From Pseudogemmobacter humi (GTDB lineage: Bacteria > Pseudomonadota > Alphaproteobacteria > Rhodobacterales > Rhodobacteraceae): 64,000 nt of DNA. The notes under the pieces were generated by a model. The model made no database searches, had not been told where the DNA came from, and saw nothing but the letters and a program-made list of their open reading frames with translations. Shown here one piece after another: positions 16,266 through 24,715 of the stretch. The DNA lies in assembly GCF_900609055.1 (NCBI RefSeq), contig NZ_UXAW01000134.1:1-64000 (forward strand), given 5' to 3'. Position 1 is the stretch's first letter, and each line of letters opens with the position of its first letter. The position numbers and the translations under genes are program-made.

Positions 16266-17102
16266 TCAGAATTCTTCGTAACGGGCCGGGTCCTGGTCGC
16301 GCAGGCGACCATCCGGGCGGGCGAGCGTGGCGATCTGCGCCATATCCTCGGGCGAGAGCGCGAAATCGAAGATCGCGAGGTTCTCGGCCTGCCGCGCGGG
16401 CGAGGCCGAACGGGGCAGCGGCAGCGAGCCCAATTGATGATGCCAGCGCAGCACGACCTGGCCAACCGAACGCCCCAGCCGCTCGGCAATGGCGGTCAGG
16501 ACGGGATCCTTCAGCAACTCGCCGCGGCCAAGGGGGCTCCAGGCCTCGGTCACGATGCCATGCGCCTTGTCGAAGGCGCGCTGTTCGACCTGCGGAAAAC
16601 GGGGATGCATCTCGACCTGGTTGACGACCGGGGCGATGCCGGTCTCGCTCATGATCCGCTCCAGATGCGCGGGCAGGAAGTTACTGACCCCGATGGCACG
16701 GACCAGCCCCCGCTTGCGCGCCTCGATCAGGGCGCGCCAGGCCTCGACATAGAGCCCCTGTTTCGGGTTCGGCCAGTGGATCAGGTAGAGATCGTAGTAG
16801 TCGAGTCCTGCGCGCCAGATGGACTCTTCGATGGTCGCCAGCGCCTCGTCATAGCGATGGTGCCGGCCAGGCAGTTTCGAGGTGATGCGCAGGCTCTCGC
16901 GCGGCAAGCCGGAACGGCGGATCGCCTCGCCCACGGCACCCTCGTTTTCGTAGTTGAAAGCGGAATCAATCAGCCGGTAGCCACTATGCAACGCCGAAGT
17001 GATTGCCTCGACGCCTTGCGTGCCGTTCAGACTCCATGCGCCGAAACCCACGGCAGGCAGGGCTACACCGTCTGTCAGACGCAGTTCGGGGATATTTGCC
17101 AT
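16266..17102 (-). CDS. Aldo/keto reductase (2,5-diketogluconate reductase type)
   Basis: A 278-residue NADPH-dependent aldo/keto reductase. GYRLIDSAFNYENEGAVGEAI holds the catalytic Asp and Tyr, RITSKLPGRHHRYDEAL the Lys, and DYYDLYLIHWPNPKQGLYVEAWRAL the His and family signature. AIGVSNFLPAHLERI follows. Likely substrates are small aldehydes, ketones or sugar ketones; which one cannot be told from sequence. It sits between the VIT-like gene (36 bases upstream) and the FMN reductase gene in a co-directional cluster. Confidence 0.9.
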   Translation of the reverse strand: MANIPELRLTDGVALPAVGFGAWSLNGTQGVEAITSALHSGYRLIDSAFNYENEGAVGEAIRRSGLPRESLRITSKLPGRHHRYDEALATIEESIWRAGLDYYDLYLIHWPNPKQGLYVEAWRALIEARKRGLVRAIGVSNFLPAHLERIMSETGIAPVVNQVEMHPRFPQVEQRAFDKAHGIVTEAWSPLGRGELLKDPVLTAIAERLGRSVGQVVLRWHHQLGSLPLPRSASPARQAENLAIFDFALSPEDMAQIATLARPDGRLRDQDPARYEEF

Positions 17103-17138
17103 CTCATGCTCCTTGATTTTCCCGATCCGTCATACGGA

Positions 17139-17672
17139 TCACCCGGCCCCGACATCGCCGAGCGCGACCCCAATGCCGAAGACGATGGCACCGCCAATCA
17201 CCACCTGAATGATGGTCCTGATCAGCTTGCCCCCCATGAAACGATAGCGGATCCAGGCAATCACAAGCAGTTCGACCACCACGACGACGTAAGCCAGCCG
17301 CAGGGCAGTGGTCATATCCGGGATCAGGAAGGGAAGCGTATGCAGCATCCCGCCGAGTCCGGTCGAAAGGCCTGTGATCATGCCGCGACGAACCGGTCCG
17401 CCGCGACCAGTGATCGAGCCGTCATCTGACAGGGCTTCCGCGAGGCCCATGCTGATCGCCGCGCCCAACGAGGCCGCAAGCCCCACGAGGAAGGCGTTGA
17501 ATGGCTTTCCAGTGACCCCCGCCGCGGCAAAAATCGGCGCGAGGGTCGATACCGAACCGTCCATCAGTCCCAGAAGGCCGGGCTGAATCTCCTGGAGCAC
17601 ACGTTTGCGTTCGGTGGCGGATGGAACATCGACTGGCGTTCCGGTCATCTGACATGTCTCCCTGGGGCGCAT
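17139..17672 (-). CDS. VIT1/CCC1-like membrane protein
   Basis: A 177-residue membrane protein with four to five hydrophobic segments. [53 protein letters not shown] matches the first two helices of the VIT/CCC1 iron-manganese transporter fold, and two further segments follow ([35 protein letters not shown]). Probable function is divalent metal export or storage at the inner membrane. It is the first gene of the stress cluster, so the cluster promoter should lie at 17673-17944. An in-frame ATG at codon 9 is an alternative start. Confidence 0.75.
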   Translation of the reverse strand: MRPRETCQMTGTPVDVPSATERKRVLQEIQPGLLGLMDGSVSTLAPIFAAAGVTGKPFNAFLVGLAASLGAAISMGLAEALSDDGSITGRGGPVRRGMITGLSTGLGGMLHTLPFLIPDMTTALRLAYVVVVVELLVIAWIRYRFMGGKLIRTIIQVVIGGAIVFGIGVALGDVGAG

Positions 17673-17944
17673 GAGCAGGAGCCCATTTCGAAGTTCGAAA
17701 AGAGGCTAATGGGTCTAACGCAAAGAAAGCCCTTCCGGATCCCGGAAAGCGATTTGCTTTCCCGGTTTGCGCCAGCCCAATCATTTCTCTTCTTGAGTCG
17801 GGGATATGCTAGCTCACGAGAGATAAGTTGGAAAATGAATTGAATGACTTCAAATAAGTCGAAATGAGAATGGAAGTTCTGAAGGGTTCCGGCTGACTTG
17901 ATCGAACGCGTCAGCGCATCTCACCTCCAGCAGCTATCTCTGAT
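17673..17944. other. Divergent intergenic region between stress operon and bioR
   Basis: No gene seen. It contains an inverted repeat GGAAAGC-gattt-GCTTTCC at 17744-17762. The region must carry the promoter of the VIT-reductase-clpG cluster. I could not identify a convincing heat-shock sigma-32 promoter by eye. Confidence 0.45.
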
Positions 17945-17978
17945 TTGACACAAGTCGGATCGTGCGTTTTATCTATAA
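17945..17978 (+). promoter_or_regulatory. bioR promoter with BioR box
   Basis: TTGACA at 17945-17950 is a consensus -35 element. The BioR box TTATCTATAA occupies 17969-17978, where a -10 would be, and ends two bases before the bioR ATG. This arrangement implies autorepression, and possibly a leaderless mRNA because there is no room for a ribosome site. Confidence 0.75.
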
Positions 17979-17980
17979 TT

Positions 17981-18661
17981 ATGACCCACCGACCACCACA
18001 CCCTCCGCGCGAGACCATCGCCAACCGTATCGCAACCGCGCTGTCGGAGCGCATCATTGCAGGAACCATCCGGCCCGACACCCGGTTGCGACAGGATCAT
18101 ATCGCTGAAGAATTTGGCGCCAGCCATGTCCCGGTTCGCGAAGCCTTTCGGCAGCTGGAAGCACAGGGCCTCGCGATCAGTGAGCCGCGACGCGGCTTCC
18201 GCGTGACATCATTCGACGTCGCCGAACTGCGTGAGGTCGCGGAGATGCGCGCCGCGCTGGAAAGTCTCGCGTTGCGTCATGCGGCGGCTCATCTCACTCC
18301 TGACCTGCTGGCTGCGGCCGGCAAAGCCACAAGTGCCGCCGAAAGCGCAGGGCATGTAAGGGATTGGGAGGAGGCGAACCGCGCCTTCCATCGCATGTTG
18401 CTTGCTCCCTGCGGGATGCCCCGCCTGATGGCCAGCATCGACGATTTGCACGCCGCCAGTGCGCGCTTTCTGTTTGCCGCATGGCGCTCGGACTGGGAGG
18501 CGCGAACCGACCATGATCACCGGGCCATCCTCTCGGCCCTGAGGCAAGGTCGGACGGATCTGGCCTGCCAGGTTCTGGCACGGCATGTGGGGTGGATCGG
18601 TCGCACCCCTGCAGCCAGAACAAATCCAGAATTATCAATCGGATGGAAGAAGAAGGTATAA
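17981..18661 (+). CDS. bioR: BioR, GntR-family biotin repressor
   Basis: A 226-residue GntR/FadR-type regulator. The winged helix is at residues about 12-75 (IANRIATALSERIIAGTIRPDTRLRQDHIAEEFGASHVPVREAFRQLEAQGL) and an FCD-type ligand domain follows (LREVAEMRAALESLALRHAA, DWEEANRAFHRMLLAPCGMPRLMASIDDLH, DHRAILSALRQGRTDLACQVLARHV). In alphaproteobacteria BioR represses biotin genes by binding TTATCTATAA. Such boxes lie immediately upstream of this gene and of bioY. The ATG at 17981 is chosen because the frame upstream contains the promoter and operator. Confidence 0.88.
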   Translation: MTHRPPHPPRETIANRIATALSERIIAGTIRPDTRLRQDHIAEEFGASHVPVREAFRQLEAQGLAISEPRRGFRVTSFDVAELREVAEMRAALESLALRHAAAHLTPDLLAAAGKATSAAESAGHVRDWEEANRAFHRMLLAPCGMPRLMASIDDLHAASARFLFAAWRSDWEARTDHDHRAILSALRQGRTDLACQVLARHVGWIGRTPAARTNPELSIGWKKKV

Positions 18662-18662
18662 A

Positions 18663-18716
18663 TTATCTATACTTTGTATTGCCCAACAGGAAGAATCTGC
18701 CCTTCATTATAGATAG
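18663..18716 (+). promoter_or_regulatory. Two BioR boxes upstream of bioY
   Basis: TTATCTATAC at 18663-18672 and TTATAGATAG (inverse orientation) at 18707-18716 each match the BioR consensus with one deviation. They flank the likely bioY promoter, so biotin-responsive repression of bioYB is expected. Confidence 0.75.
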
Positions 18717-18736
18717 TTAATGAAAGGGGTATCTTC

Positions 18737-19285
18737 ATGCATTCCGAGCCTCAGGCTCCAAACCTGTCCCAATCCGCCCTGCAAGCACCATCACTTGTCC
18801 TCGGAGCGGCGGTTCTGATCGCCGTCGCCGCCAAGGTCCAGATTCCCTTCTGGCCGGTGCCCATGACCCTTCACACGCTCGCGGTCCTCGCGATTTCGGT
18901 GATACTGGGCCCACGTCTCGGCTTTGCGGCCATGGCAACTTATCTCGCAGCGGGCCTCCTGGGCTTTCCAGTCTTTTCCGGCTCACCCGAGCGCGGCATC
19001 GGCCTTGCTTATGCTCTTGGACCGACCGGTGGCTATCTTCTGGGCTACTTGCTTGCGGCAGGTCTCACAGGCTGGCTCGCGGCCAAACAAGGGATTGTCG
19101 GGACGTTCGGCGCAATGCTTGCGGGGTTGCTGGTCGTCTATGTGGCCGGGCTGGCATGGCTCGCTGCCTTTTTGCCGGCATCCCAGCTTTTGGCGGCTGG
19201 CTTCCTGCCCTTCATAATCGGCGATCTCGTCAAGATAGCGCTGGCCCTAATGCTCGTGACGGGCTTTCGCCGCATGAGAGCGTAA
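18737..19285 (+). CDS. bioY: BioY biotin transporter substrate-binding component
   Basis: A 182-residue integral membrane S-component for biotin uptake, with about six hydrophobic helices. [22 protein letters not shown] is the characteristic BioY N-terminal motif, and [44 protein letters not shown] is the family core. AAAGGGG precedes the ATG. The stop codon TAA overlaps the bioB start by one base, so the two are translationally coupled. No energising bioMN genes are visible here, so it may work alone or with components encoded elsewhere. Confidence 0.92.
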   Translation: MHSEPQAPNLSQSALQAPSLVLGAAVLIAVAAKVQIPFWPVPMTLHTLAVLAISVILGPRLGFAAMATYLAAGLLGFPVFSGSPERGIGLAYALGPTGGYLLGYLLAAGLTGWLAAKQGIVGTFGAMLAGLLVVYVAGLAWLAAFLPASQLLAAGFLPFIIGDLVKIALALMLVTGFRRMRA

Positions 19286-20286
19286 TGATGGTACGTCACG
19301 ACTGGACAATGGCCGAGGCGCAGCACTTCTACGATCTGCCCCTGCCGGATCTGATGTATCGCGCCCAGACGGCCCATCGGGAACACTTCGATCCGACTGT
19401 GGTCGAGACCGCCAGCCTTCTGTCCATCAAGACCGGCGGATGCCCCGAGGACTGTGGCTATTGCTCGCAAAGCGCGCATCACAAGACAGGGGTCAAAGCC
19501 ACCAGGCTGATGGAGGTCGAAGAGGTTCTTACCGCCGCGCGCCGCGCCGCCGCCTCCGGAGCACAGCGCTTTTGTATGGGAGCGGCGTGGCGCAGCCCCA
19601 AAGAGCGGGACATGGACAAACTCTGCGCGATGGTGCGCGGCGTCACTGAACTGGGTCTTGAAACCTGCATGACCCTCGGGATGCTGACACCTGATCAAGT
19701 CGTCCGCTTGAAGGCAGCGGGGCTGGATTTCTACAACCACAATATCGACACCTCGCCGGAATACTATGCCACCATAACCACCACGAGGACGATGGAGGAT
19801 CGCCTAGAAACCATCGGCCATGTCCGCAAGGGCGGTATCAGGGTCTGTTCAGGCGGGATCCTTGGGATGGGCGAAGAAGCCACCGATCGAATCGCCATGC
19901 TCGTCACCCTGGCCACTCTTCCCGCACATCCGGATTCCGTCCCCGTCAACCTCTGGAACGAGATTGCGAACACCCCTGTTCAAAGCCGTGCGAAGCCGGT
20001 GGATCCGTTCGCTCTGGTGCGCACCGTGGCCCTGGCCCGCCTCCTGATGCCGGCAAGCGTGGTACGACTCTCTGCAGGTCGCACCGGAATGAGCGACGAA
20101 CTGCAGGTTCTGTGCTTCCTTGCCGGGGCAAACTCCATCTTTATCGGCGATGTTCTCCTGACCACGGAGAATCCCGCAGCCTGGAAGGATCAGGATATGA
20201 TGGCTCGGCTCGGGATGCGCTTTGCACCGGCAAAGGGGTCTGTCCAGACCATTGAGCCTGCGGTTCCGTCACGGCGAACAGCTTAA
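19285..20286 (+). CDS. bioB: Biotin synthase
   Basis: A 333-residue radical SAM enzyme that inserts sulfur into dethiobiotin. [18 protein letters not shown] contains the CxxxCxxC cluster ligands. [26 protein letters not shown] and the C-terminal [16 protein letters not shown] segments are typical BioB. The start is taken at ATG 19285, overlapping the bioY stop; a second ATG follows directly. A frame extension upstream inside bioY is not family sequence. No bioFADC genes accompany it, so upstream biotin precursors must come from other loci or from uptake. Confidence 0.95.
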   Translation: MMVRHDWTMAEAQHFYDLPLPDLMYRAQTAHREHFDPTVVETASLLSIKTGGCPEDCGYCSQSAHHKTGVKATRLMEVEEVLTAARRAAASGAQRFCMGAAWRSPKERDMDKLCAMVRGVTELGLETCMTLGMLTPDQVVRLKAAGLDFYNHNIDTSPEYYATITTTRTMEDRLETIGHVRKGGIRVCSGGILGMGEEATDRIAMLVTLATLPAHPDSVPVNLWNEIANTPVQSRAKPVDPFALVRTVALARLLMPASVVRLSAGRTGMSDELQVLCFLAGANSIFIGDVLLTTENPAAWKDQDMMARLGMRFAPAKGSVQTIEPAVPSRRTA

Positions 20287-20301
20287 CCAATCGTGCCTGG
20301 G

Positions 20302-20440
20302 ATGAGCCCAAAAACGGTGACGAAATGGGGCAGGCGCGCGAGACCAAGCTCGACCACAAAGCCAAGTGTAAAGAGTTCGCGCCCTGCCGTCCCGACCGCA
20401 GCGGCTGAGACGATGGGGGCGTTCAGTCGCCGCATCCAGA
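20302..20440 (+). pseudogene. IS481-like transposase fragment
   Basis: MSPKTVTKWGRRA resembles the helix-turn-helix of IS481-type transposases (NPKTVAKWRKR), and PTAAAETMGAFSRR resembles the following acidic-M-AF-RR segment. No catalytic domain follows. It is a short remnant and the identification is tentative. Confidence 0.4.
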
Positions 20441-20555
20441 GACGCAGCACGCTCTTCGCAACTTCGAGGTCTCGGGCCGCCTGCGCTACTGCAACGCCCC
20501 GGTCCGTCACCAGCCTCACGGCCTCAACTTTGAACTCGCGGCTGAACTCCGCCTA
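20418..20555 (-). pseudogene. IS3-family OrfA fragment
   Basis: Minus-strand translation gives AEFSREFKVEAVRLVTD followed by RGVAVAQAARDLEVAKSVL and RLWMRRL, the N-terminal helix-turn-helix of an IS3-type OrfA. A TAG stands directly before the homologous part, and the rest of the element is missing. The fragment abuts the IS481-like remnant on the other strand. Confidence 0.6.
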
Positions 20556-20718
20556 GTCATATCTGCACTCCAGTTCATTGGTCACGATCTTATCTTCGTG
20601 TCCACGAAACCGGCAGCAGATCACCCTGACTTACTGGTTCCCGACGAGGCCACGTATTGAATTGCATGGCATCTGATTGGTGGGACCCTGTAAGCTCCCT
20701 CAAGCCAAAGGACCTGGT

Positions 20719-21624
20719 TCATACAGGCTTTCTGGGAGTTTCCGGCTCCCCGTGTATCTCGCGGACCAGATCCAACCAGGCCTGGGCAGCTGGTGAGAGC
20801 CAGGCACCCTCACGCCAGACCATTGCCATGTTCCATTCCGCATCGGGTTCATTCACGGGGACCGCATTCAAACTCCGCATCCGATGCTGGGCGGCAATCA
20901 TCCGGGGCAGGAAGGCGACTCCCAGTCCCGCGCTGACCAGTTCGACCATGAAGTCCGTCTGGCCACTTCGGGCCACCACATCCGGCTCGAACCCTGAGCG
21001 TTTGCAGGCATCGAGCACCATACGGTGCAATGCAAAACCACTATCAAACAGGATGAAGGGCGTCTCCTTCAGATCCAGCATCGAAACTGACTGCGCCTCT
21101 GCCAGCGGATGATCCGGCGGCAGCAGGGCGACGATCGGTTCACGGCGTACCGGCTGGTACGCGAACTCCCCGGAGACCGGCAGCAAAGCACCGGCAAAAT
21201 CGATCTCGCCCGCGCGCAAAACCGCACCCAACTGGTCACTGCCATATTCGGTCAACCGCACCTCGATGCCCGGATAGCGCTGACGGTAGATGGCAAAGAG
21301 CGGCGCGAACACCGTGCTGCTACCCACCGGCGGCAGGCCGAGGCGCAACGTGCCCCGCCGTACGCCCCTGATCTCGTCAAGCTCGGCCAGAAGGTCATCC
21401 CGATCAGCCAGCAGTTTCAATCCCCGGCGATAGACCACCTCACCGGCAGGCGTCATCACGCTGCGATGTCCGATCCGGTCCAAAAGCGGCAGGCCGATCT
21501 CGTCCTCCAGCTGCTTCACCGCCTTACTGACGGTGGACTGGGTGGCAAAGACGGTCTTGGCCGCATTGGAAAAGCCACCTTGTCGCACGACCTCGACGAA
21601 AGCACGCAACGGGCGGAAATCCAT
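20719..21624 (-). CDS. LysR-family regulator (CidR/AlsR-like)
   Basis: A 301-residue LysR regulator. The N-terminal winged helix reads MDFRPLRAFVEVVRQGGFSNAAKTVFATQSTVSKAVKQLEDEIG, followed by a periplasmic-binding-like effector domain (GTLRLGLPPVGSSTVFAPLFAIYRQRYP, VVARSGQTDFMVELVSAGLGVAFLPRMIA). It is divergent from lrgA-lrgB and a downstream acetoin reductase gene. This matches the Gram-positive CidR/AlsR arrangement, where a LysR protein controls cid/lrg and acetoin genes. A LysR-type dyad lies at 21660-21674. The ATG at 21624 is preferred over one 12 codons upstream because homology begins there. Confidence 0.85.
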   Translation of the reverse strand: MDFRPLRAFVEVVRQGGFSNAAKTVFATQSTVSKAVKQLEDEIGLPLLDRIGHRSVMTPAGEVVYRRGLKLLADRDDLLAELDEIRGVRRGTLRLGLPPVGSSTVFAPLFAIYRQRYPGIEVRLTEYGSDQLGAVLRAGEIDFAGALLPVSGEFAYQPVRREPIVALLPPDHPLAEAQSVSMLDLKETPFILFDSGFALHRMVLDACKRSGFEPDVVARSGQTDFMVELVSAGLGVAFLPRMIAAQHRMRSLNAVPVNEPDAEWNMAMVWREGAWLSPAAQAWLDLVREIHGEPETPRKPV

Positions 21625-21659
21625 AACAAGTCTCCTTTGGAATACACTCAATTCAATCA

Positions 21660-21674
21660 ATTCATTTTTAGAAT
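21660..21674. promoter_or_regulatory. LysR-type T-N11-A operator
   Basis: ATTC-ATTTTTA-GAAT is a 4-bp dyad containing a T-N11-A core, located between the lysR gene and lrgA. It is a plausible binding site for the adjacent regulator. Confidence 0.5.
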
Positions 21675-21713
21675 GACAAGCCCTGCCCTATGTTGGGTTC
21701 AAAGGATTTCGCC

Positions 21714-22121
21714 ATGACCGCTCGCCATCGGACCGCCCGCTTTCTGCATCATCACCCCGCTGCGCAGGTGTTGACCGTCTTCGCTTTCTGGCTTCTGGGG
21801 GAGGCAGTGACCCGGCTCGGCGGCATTCCACTGCCGGGCGGGATCATCGGGCTAGGCCTGCTGCTTTTCCTCCTGATCATGCGGCGCATCAGCAGCCTAA
21901 GTATACGGCGCGGCGCCGGCTGGTTTCTGTCGGACATGCTGCTCTTTTTTGTTCCGGCCGTGCTAGCGGTGCTGGATCACCCCGAGCTTTTCGGTCTGAC
22001 CGGGCTGAAGATCCTTTTCGTGATCCTGACCAGCACTGCGCTGGTGATGCTTGCCACCGCGTTCACTGTGGATCGGTGCTGGAAATACCTTGGCCACAGA
22101 GAGGCATCGGGTCATGCCTGA
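21714..22121 (+). CDS. lrgA: CidA/LrgA family holin-like protein
   Basis: A 135-residue inner-membrane protein with four hydrophobic segments. LTVFAFWLLGEAVTRLGGIPLPGGIIGLGLLLFLLI is the typical LrgA/CidA first hairpin (GxPxPGxIxG), and WFLSDMLLFFVPAVLAVLDHPELF the next. Family members modulate murein hydrolase activity, overflow metabolism or small-acid export. AAAGGA lies 9 bases upstream of the ATG at 21714; an ATG eight codons earlier is less well placed. It overlaps lrgB by 8 bases. Confidence 0.88.
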   Translation: MTARHRTARFLHHHPAAQVLTVFAFWLLGEAVTRLGGIPLPGGIIGLGLLLFLLIMRRISSLSIRRGAGWFLSDMLLFFVPAVLAVLDHPELFGLTGLKILFVILTSTALVMLATAFTVDRCWKYLGHREASGHA

Positions 22122-22806
22122 GTCCCTGATCCATATTCTGCTCTGGTCCAGCCTGACCATCGGTTTTTACTGGCTGTCGAAACGGATCTATCGCCGCTGG
22201 CCGCGCTGGTGGCTGATGCCGCTTGCGGTGACGCCGCTTCTGCTGATGATGGTGGTTGTCTCGTTTCACGAAAGCTATCGCGACTATATCGACGGCACTC
22301 ATTGGCTGGTCCTGTTGCTTGGCCCGGCGACCGTGGCTTTCGCCATCCCGATCTACGAACAGCGCGGCCTGATCCGGCGTCACTGGCCGGTGCTGCTGGT
22401 CGGCATGCTGGTGGGCAGCGTAGTCTCCATCCTGTCGAGTTGGGGGCTTGCGGCTCTGGTCGGGCTGGATGGAGCAATCCGGCTCAGTCTTCTGCCACGC
22501 TCGGTCAGCACCCCTTTCGCGATGGAGGTCTCGGGAGAGATCGGTGGCATTCCCGACCTGACGGCGGTTTTCGTCGTGATCACCGGCATCGCAGGGGCAG
22601 TGCTGGGCGATCTGATCTTGGCGCGGTTCCGCATTGCCACGGCGCTGGCGCGTGGGTCATTGTTCGGCTTGGGGGCCCATGGCGCCGGCACCGCCCGAGC
22701 CCATCAGATCGGCGCAACCGAGGGCGCTGTGGCCGGGTTGGTCATGGTGCTGGTCGGGCTCCTGAATGTGCTGGCGGCCCCGCTGGTCGCACTATTGCCG
22801 GGATGA
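22114..22806 (+). CDS. lrgB: CidB/LrgB family membrane protein
   Basis: A 230-residue multi-pass membrane protein. LLLGPATVAFAIPIYEQRGLIRRHWPVLL and LLPRSVSTPFAMEVSGEIGGIPDLTAVFVVITGIAGAVLG are hallmark LrgB segments, and GLGAHGAGTARAHQIGATEGAVAGL follows in the last third. It forms the LrgA-LrgB pair, with start codon ATG inside the end of lrgA (ATGCCTGA). Its partner and regulator context suggests a role in overflow metabolite handling. Confidence 0.92.
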   Translation: MPESLIHILLWSSLTIGFYWLSKRIYRRWPRWWLMPLAVTPLLLMMVVVSFHESYRDYIDGTHWLVLLLGPATVAFAIPIYEQRGLIRRHWPVLLVGMLVGSVVSILSSWGLAALVGLDGAIRLSLLPRSVSTPFAMEVSGEIGGIPDLTAVFVVITGIAGAVLGDLILARFRIATALARGSLFGLGAHGAGTARAHQIGATEGAVAGLVMVLVGLLNVLAAPLVALLPG

Positions 22807-22813
22807 GCCGGGG

Positions 22814-23869
22814 ATGAACACAAATCTCCTTCGTCTGCCCTTTGATCGTATTGTCGCGGCCTGGCGGGACGCGCTTGCCACAGCCATCGCGGGCGCACTT
22901 GCCTGGCTGCTGGCGGGATGGCTCTTTGGCCATACGCATCCGGTTTTCGCTATCGTCACGGCCATCGTCTGTCTTGCACCGGGCCTCCCCAATCACGGGC
23001 GTCAGGCTATTGGGTTGATGCTCGGCGTGGCCATCGGCATTCTGACCGGCGAACTTGCGCTTCTGGTGCCCGATCACCTGATGGCGGCCGGAACGTTGGC
23101 GTTGCTGCGTATGTCTGGCGCGGTGCTGTGCTCGATCCTGATCGCCTCCGCTTTCGGCCTGCCCGCCGTCGTGCCGATCCAGGCCGGTGTCTCGGCGGTG
23201 CTGGTTCTGGCGATGGGACCCGAGAACGCGGGCTGGCACCGGATGCAGGATGTTCTTGTGGGCACGGGCGTCGGCCTTGTGTTCAGTCAGGTCCTGCTGA
23301 CGCCGGATCCCCTGCGCCAGATCGACAGCACCATGCAAAATCTGTTGCTGCGGATCGGCACCGGCCTCGACGCGGCCGCCGAAGCACTGCGGCTCTCTGA
23401 TCCGCGCCGGGCCAATGCCGCGCTGAATCTGATGCTGCGAACTCAGGAGGACCTTGCGCTACTGCGCGCAGGGGCCGATGCAGCGCGCTACTCGGCGCGC
23501 TGGTCGCTGCGCGGACGCCTTGCCGCCGGGCCGGTCACCGGAGCTGCGGATCAGAGCGAGCATGACGCGATCCGCGCCTGCGCCGCCGCCCTTTTGCTGG
23601 TCGACGCGCTCCATGAGGCGCTTTTGCGTGGTCATACACCGCCGGAAGGATTGGAAGACCGTATCAGGGCGCTCGCGGCACATGCCTCCGGGAAAGCGGA
23701 CCTTCCGCCATCCGGCGAAGATCAGCCGCTGTCCGGACCCGTCGACGCGGAATGGCTGTCGGTGATTTCGCCTCTGCGTATCCTGAGCGCAATCCTGCCA
23801 GCGCGTGCCGGTTCCGGGGCGTCACAGAACCGTTCGCGCCCCTCTGTATCCTCACCTGACCCCTCATGA
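22814..23869 (+). CDS. FUSC/aromatic-acid-exporter-like membrane protein
   Basis: A 351-residue protein. The N-terminal about 170 residues contain roughly six hydrophobic segments (ATAIAGALAWLLAGWLFGHTHPVFAIVTAIVCLAPG, AIGLMLGVAIGILTGELALLVPDHL, PAVVPIQAGVSAVLVLAM), resembling half-size FUSC or DUF939 proteins. The C-terminal half is soluble and helical. FUSC proteins export weak organic acids. It lies 7 bases after lrgB, so it is probably part of the same operon and may export acidic products of overflow metabolism. Substrate unknown. Confidence 0.75.
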   Translation: MNTNLLRLPFDRIVAAWRDALATAIAGALAWLLAGWLFGHTHPVFAIVTAIVCLAPGLPNHGRQAIGLMLGVAIGILTGELALLVPDHLMAAGTLALLRMSGAVLCSILIASAFGLPAVVPIQAGVSAVLVLAMGPENAGWHRMQDVLVGTGVGLVFSQVLLTPDPLRQIDSTMQNLLLRIGTGLDAAAEALRLSDPRRANAALNLMLRTQEDLALLRAGADAARYSARWSLRGRLAAGPVTGAADQSEHDAIRACAAALLLVDALHEALLRGHTPPEGLEDRIRALAAHASGKADLPPSGEDQPLSGPVDAEWLSVISPLRILSAILPARAGSGASQNRSRPSVSSPDPS

Positions 23870-23883
23870 CGAAAGGATAAACC

Positions 23884-24663
23884 ATGTCCGTCAAAGACAA
23901 AGCCATACTGGTCACCGGCGCGAGCCAGGGCATCGGTCGAGGTGTCGCGCTGCGCCTCGCCAAAGACGGCGCCAATCTTGCGCTTGTCGATATCAAGGCA
24001 GACAAGCTTGAGGCCGTAAAGGCCGAGGTCGAAGCGCTCGGCGTCAAGGCCACCACCTTCACCGCCGATGTCAGCAACCGCGATCAGGTATTCGCCGCCG
24101 TCGATCACGCCGAACGGGAACTGGGCGGCTTCGATGTCATCATCAACAATGCCGGCATCGCACAGGTCAAGCCTCTGGATGATGTCCGCCCCGAGGATCT
24201 GGAGCGGATCTACCGCATCAATATCGACGGCGTGGTCTGGGGCATCCAGGCGGCGGCGTCGAAGTTCAGAGCGCGCGGCCACAAGGGTAAGATCATCAAC
24301 GCCTCGTCCATCGCGGGCCATGACGGTTTCGCGCTGCTGGGCGTCTATTCGGCAACCAAATTCGCCGTGCGCGCCCTGACCCAGGCGGCGGCCAAGGAAT
24401 ATGCCTCGCATCAGATCACGGTGAACGCCTATTGCCCCGGCATCGTCGGCACCGACATGTGGGTCGAGATTGACGAGCGGTTCTCGGAGCTGACCGGCAC
24501 ACCGAAGGGCGAGACCTACAAGAAATATGTGGACGGTATCGCCTTGGGCCGCGCCCAGACCCCCGACGACGTCGCGGCGCTGGTCGCCTTCCTGTCTTCT
24601 GACGATTCCGACTACATCACCGGACAGGCCATCCTGACCGATGGCGGTATCGTCTATCGCTGA
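23884..24663 (+). CDS. budC: Acetoin/diacetyl reductase (short-chain dehydrogenase)
   Basis: A 259-residue short-chain dehydrogenase very close to (S)-acetoin-forming diacetyl reductases. [20 protein letters not shown] is the NAD-binding glycine loop, [48 protein letters not shown] (Ser, Tyr, Lys catalytic residues) and [15 protein letters not shown] follow. It interconverts diacetyl, acetoin and 2,3-butanediol with NADH. GAAAGGA precedes the ATG, and it follows the FUSC-like gene by 14 bases. Position downstream of lrgAB under a LysR gene parallels acetoin control in Gram-positive bacteria. Confidence 0.9.
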   Translation: MSVKDKAILVTGASQGIGRGVALRLAKDGANLALVDIKADKLEAVKAEVEALGVKATTFTADVSNRDQVFAAVDHAERELGGFDVIINNAGIAQVKPLDDVRPEDLERIYRINIDGVVWGIQAAASKFRARGHKGKIINASSIAGHDGFALLGVYSATKFAVRALTQAAAKEYASHQITVNAYCPGIVGTDMWVEIDERFSELTGTPKGETYKKYVDGIALGRAQTPDDVAALVAFLSSDDSDYITGQAILTDGGIVYR

Positions 24664-24715
24664 GCGCTCCCGTCCGGCGCGCGATGTCGCGCCGGACAAT
24701 CTACAAGGAACCACC

